Part shown: positions 34,110 to 35,738 of the stretch, piece by piece | How the letters are laid out: the number at the start of each line of letters is the position of its first letter | Position numbering within the stretch: the first letter of the stretch is position 1 | DNA from: Alphaproteobacteria bacterium CG_4_9_14_3_um_filter_47_13 | Lineage (GTDB): Bacteria; Pseudomonadota; Alphaproteobacteria; Micavibrionales; Micavibrionaceae | Length of the DNA stretch: 35,738 nt | Direction: 5' to 3' | Assembly: GCA_002789675.1 (NCBI GenBank) | Contig: PFTR01000167.1 | Span: forward strand, 1-35,738 | Made by a program: the position numbers and the translations under genes | Notes under the pieces: model-generated | What the model was told of the DNA's origin: nothing | Database searches by the model: none | Seen by the model: only the letters and a program-made list of their open reading frames with translations

Positions 34110-34475
34110 ATGGCGAAGATATTAATAGCAGAAGATGATTCATCCATGCGCCATTTTTTGGCCATGGCGCTAGAGCGGGCAGGGCACGATGTAAACTCCT
34201 GCGAGGATGGACTCAGTGCTTTACGGGTTCTGGAAGCAGAAGGTCAGGATTTTGATCTGCTGCTTGCCGATATTGTAATGCCGGGTATGGATGGAATCGA
34301 GCTTTCGCAAAAGGCCTCGAAAATAAGTGATCATCTCAAAATCATGTTTATTACCGGATTTGCGGGTGTTGCCCTTGGCAACCGGAATCCGGGGCATGAA
34401 AAAGCGCGTGTTCTGTCAAAACCATTTCATCTTAAAGAGCTGGTCGATCAGGTGGAAGAGCTGCTTGCCGCCTGA
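34110..34475 (+). CDS. cpdR: CpdR-like single-domain response regulator
   Basis: A stand-alone receiver that, in Caulobacter, when unphosphorylated primes ClpXP for degradation of PdeA and other substrates. The 121-residue protein is all receiver: acidic pocket Glu8, Asp9, Asp10, phosphoacceptor Asp54 in LLADIVMPGMDG, switch Thr in FITGFAG, and Lys in SKPFHLKEL. The start MAKILIAEDDSSMRHFLAMA and the ITGFAGVAL segment agree closely with alphaproteobacterial CpdR. There is no ribosome site of strength upstream. It has no cognate kinase in the window; the CckA-ChpT relay would be the expected source. Confidence 0.9.
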   Translation: MAKILIAEDDSSMRHFLAMALERAGHDVNSCEDGLSALRVLEAEGQDFDLLLADIVMPGMDGIELSQKASKISDHLKIMFITGFAGVALGNRNPGHEKARVLSKPFHLKELVDQVEELLAA

Positions 34476-34547
34476 AGTCTGTTGAGTTGCATAAAGGATC
34501 TATGTTATGATTCCCCATAATAGATATTTTTTGCCAGAAAAAAAACC

Positions 34548-34997
34548 ATGACGGAAATCCGGTTTTATCATTTGCAAACGCAGACTCCCGAAGCGGCTTT
34601 GCCGCAAATTCTGCAAAAAGCACTGGCGGGAGAGCGCCGTATTGTTATCCGTATGGCCGATGACAAAGCTGTCGAGAAACTCAATGATCTGTTATGGACG
34701 TTCAGTGCCAGTAGTTTTTTACCCCATGGCAGCCGCAAGGACGGCTTTGCCGAAGACCAGCCTATCTGGCTGACGGACAAGGATGAAAACCCCAATCAGG
34801 CTGATGTTCTTATTCTCACCGATGGTGTTTCATCCGAAAATGTTGCTGATTACAAGTTATGCTGCGAAATGCTGGATGGCCGTGATGGCGAGGCGGTGAA
34901 AGCGGCGCGTGAAAAATGGAAGTCTTATAAAGAATCCGGTTACGAGGTCACCTATTGGCAGCAGAATGAAAAAGGCGGCTGGGACAAAAAAGCGTAA
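34548..34997 (+). CDS. holC: DNA polymerase III chi subunit
   Basis: Chi links the clamp loader to SSB at the replication fork. The 149-residue product starts MTEIRFYHLQ and has the pattern ALAGERRIVIRMADDKAVEKLNDLLWTFSASSFLPHG, then PIWLTDKDENPNQADVLILTDG, and CEMLDGRDGEAVKAAREKWK, all typical of HolC. No ribosome site stands out before the ATG. It converges on the GNAT gene with 20 bases between the stops, where a small AAGAA/TTCTT hairpin is the only visible element. Confidence 0.92.
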   Translation: MTEIRFYHLQTQTPEAALPQILQKALAGERRIVIRMADDKAVEKLNDLLWTFSASSFLPHGSRKDGFAEDQPIWLTDKDENPNQADVLILTDGVSSENVADYKLCCEMLDGRDGEAVKAAREKWKSYKESGYEVTYWQQNEKGGWDKKA

Positions 34998-35017
34998 GAA
35001 GGGCTTCTTTAATCCGG

Positions 35018-35605
35018 TTACGATGATGCTGGGGGATTCTCTGCCGAAATTTCCGGGTTGATCACTTTATAATAATAACGTCCTTGAATGGCTTTTCCTT
35101 CAATGCGGGCATAATAAGGGTGCGTTCCGAAATGGGTGTACCCCATGTTTTCATAAAGTCTGATCGCCGTTTCCATTGTTTCCCGTACATCAAGGTTAAT
35201 CACGGAAAAACCCTCATCCCGGGCTCTTGTTTCTACAATTTCCAGCATTTTACGGGCAAGCCCATAACCTTTACGTGCCCAGGGCGCAATAAAGTGCGTG
35301 GTCAGGGTGACGGCAAAACTCTGTGCCTCGTTATTCCGCGGCGGAGTGATGAGCTGCGCTGTGCCGCAAATAACCCCGTCAAGACGTGCAACAAAAAGCA
35401 TTCGTACCGGCATTGCCAGAACGCCCTTCCAGTAACGTTCCAGAATTTCCCGTGCCGGCAGGGCGACCCAGCCAAAACCACCACCAGCTTTGATCGCTTC
35501 ATCTGTGGCATCGCATAAATCCCGAAGATCGGCGTGGGAAAGCTCGGTGACATATTCAACGGTCGCGATTGCGTTTGCGGGACGGGTTTGCATTTGGTCA
35601 ACCAT
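35018..35605 (-). CDS. GNAT-family N-acetyltransferase
   Basis: A 195-residue acetyl-CoA-dependent acetyltransferase. The cofactor-binding motif A is FIAPWARKGYGLARKMLEIVE (R-x-x-G-x-G/A), followed by a motif B-like segment INLDVRETMETAIRLYENMGYTHFG with the typical LYE-x-x-GY. N-terminal residues 1-40 include an acidic helix region. The acceptor cannot be read. The start ATG at 35605 is chosen from AAGGATAATTC upstream; ATG at 35593 is a possible alternative. The remaining 133 bases to the window end hold no supported feature. Confidence 0.9.
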   Translation of the reverse strand: MVDQMQTRPANAIATVEYVTELSHADLRDLCDATDEAIKAGGGFGWVALPAREILERYWKGVLAMPVRMLFVARLDGVICGTAQLITPPRNNEAQSFAVTLTTHFIAPWARKGYGLARKMLEIVETRARDEGFSVINLDVRETMETAIRLYENMGYTHFGTHPYYARIEGKAIQGRYYYKVINPEISAENPPASS

Positions 35606-35738
35606 GTGAATTATCCTTTAATATTATTCCGTAGAATCTATCTTAAAATAAGGTTTCCCTGATTCTATTCAACCATAGAATTATGAAGAAAATAAGAACA
35701 TCCTGCGATTGTTTTTTGTGCACGGCAACATTCAGGGC

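Noticed and set aside
35683-35738. Possible start of a gene running off the right end (MKKIRTSCDC...)
   Set aside because: Only 18 codons visible, no ribosome site, and no recognisable sequence; not enough to call.
1-35738. tRNA, rRNA, CRISPR array, insertion sequence or prophage
   Set aside because: No cloverleaf-like segment, no regularly spaced repeats, and no transposase, integrase or phage structural protein was found.

Overview
The window is a piece of an alphaproteobacterial chromosome. The evidence is the single unbroken S10-spc-alpha ribosomal block in the order rpsJ to rplO, secY, adk, rpsM, rpsK, rpoA, rplQ. Other alphaproteobacterial marks are a short-type adenylate kinase, a long zinc-free S14, rarA close behind rplQ, a CpdR-like response regulator and a TIGR02001-type outer-membrane protein. 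The coding signal is moderate in GC. I cannot name the genus; a free-living, motile (one chemoreceptor) Rhodospirillales/Micavibrio-like lineage fits but is inference.

Region 1 (1-15744) is the ribosomal block. It holds three small genes that do not belong to the classical block: 65 aa before rpsJ, 84 aa between rplW and rplB, and 78 aa between rplV and rpsC. Five of its ribosomal proteins (L3, L29, S17, L30, L15) carry low-complexity Lys/Ala/Glu extensions. A clean intrinsic terminator separates rplO from secY. A near-consensus promoter followed by a long, foldable leader lies between adk and rpsM, so the rpsM-rpsK-rpoA-rplQ group probably has its own transcription and perhaps its own feedback control. 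A terminator closes the block after rplQ.

Region 2 (15754-21859) holds housekeeping and envelope genes: an EamA-type exporter, a TerC-family membrane protein, rarA, a large methyl-accepting chemotaxis protein, and a TIGR02001-type outer-membrane protein. The last gene's signal peptide is put out of frame by a perfect 28-bp tandem duplication.

Region 3 (21993-27535) is mostly on the minus strand. It contains a GDP-L-fucose pathway (gmd, fcl) preceded by two coupled small unknown genes and a promoter with 8-bp direct repeats. It also has a fatty-acid-hydroxylase-superfamily membrane enzyme, two small membrane proteins meeting tail to tail at a 14-bp tandem duplication, and an O-antigen-ligase-like polymerase/ligase. 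Together these point to fucose-containing surface polysaccharide.

Region 4 (27692-30430) is a bufferin-type (gig/buf) metallophore operon: a six-cysteine DUF2282 precursor with a signal peptide, a DUF692/MNIO modifying enzyme, a DUF2063 partner, a DoxX-family membrane protein, and a dual-CDGSH iron-sulfur protein whose start lies inside the DoxX gene. Region 5 (30495-35738) holds a GT4 glycosyltransferase, a secreted beta-propeller-like protein of unknown role, an RluD-type pseudouridine synthase, a CpdR-like receiver, the DNA polymerase III chi subunit and a GNAT acetyltransferase.
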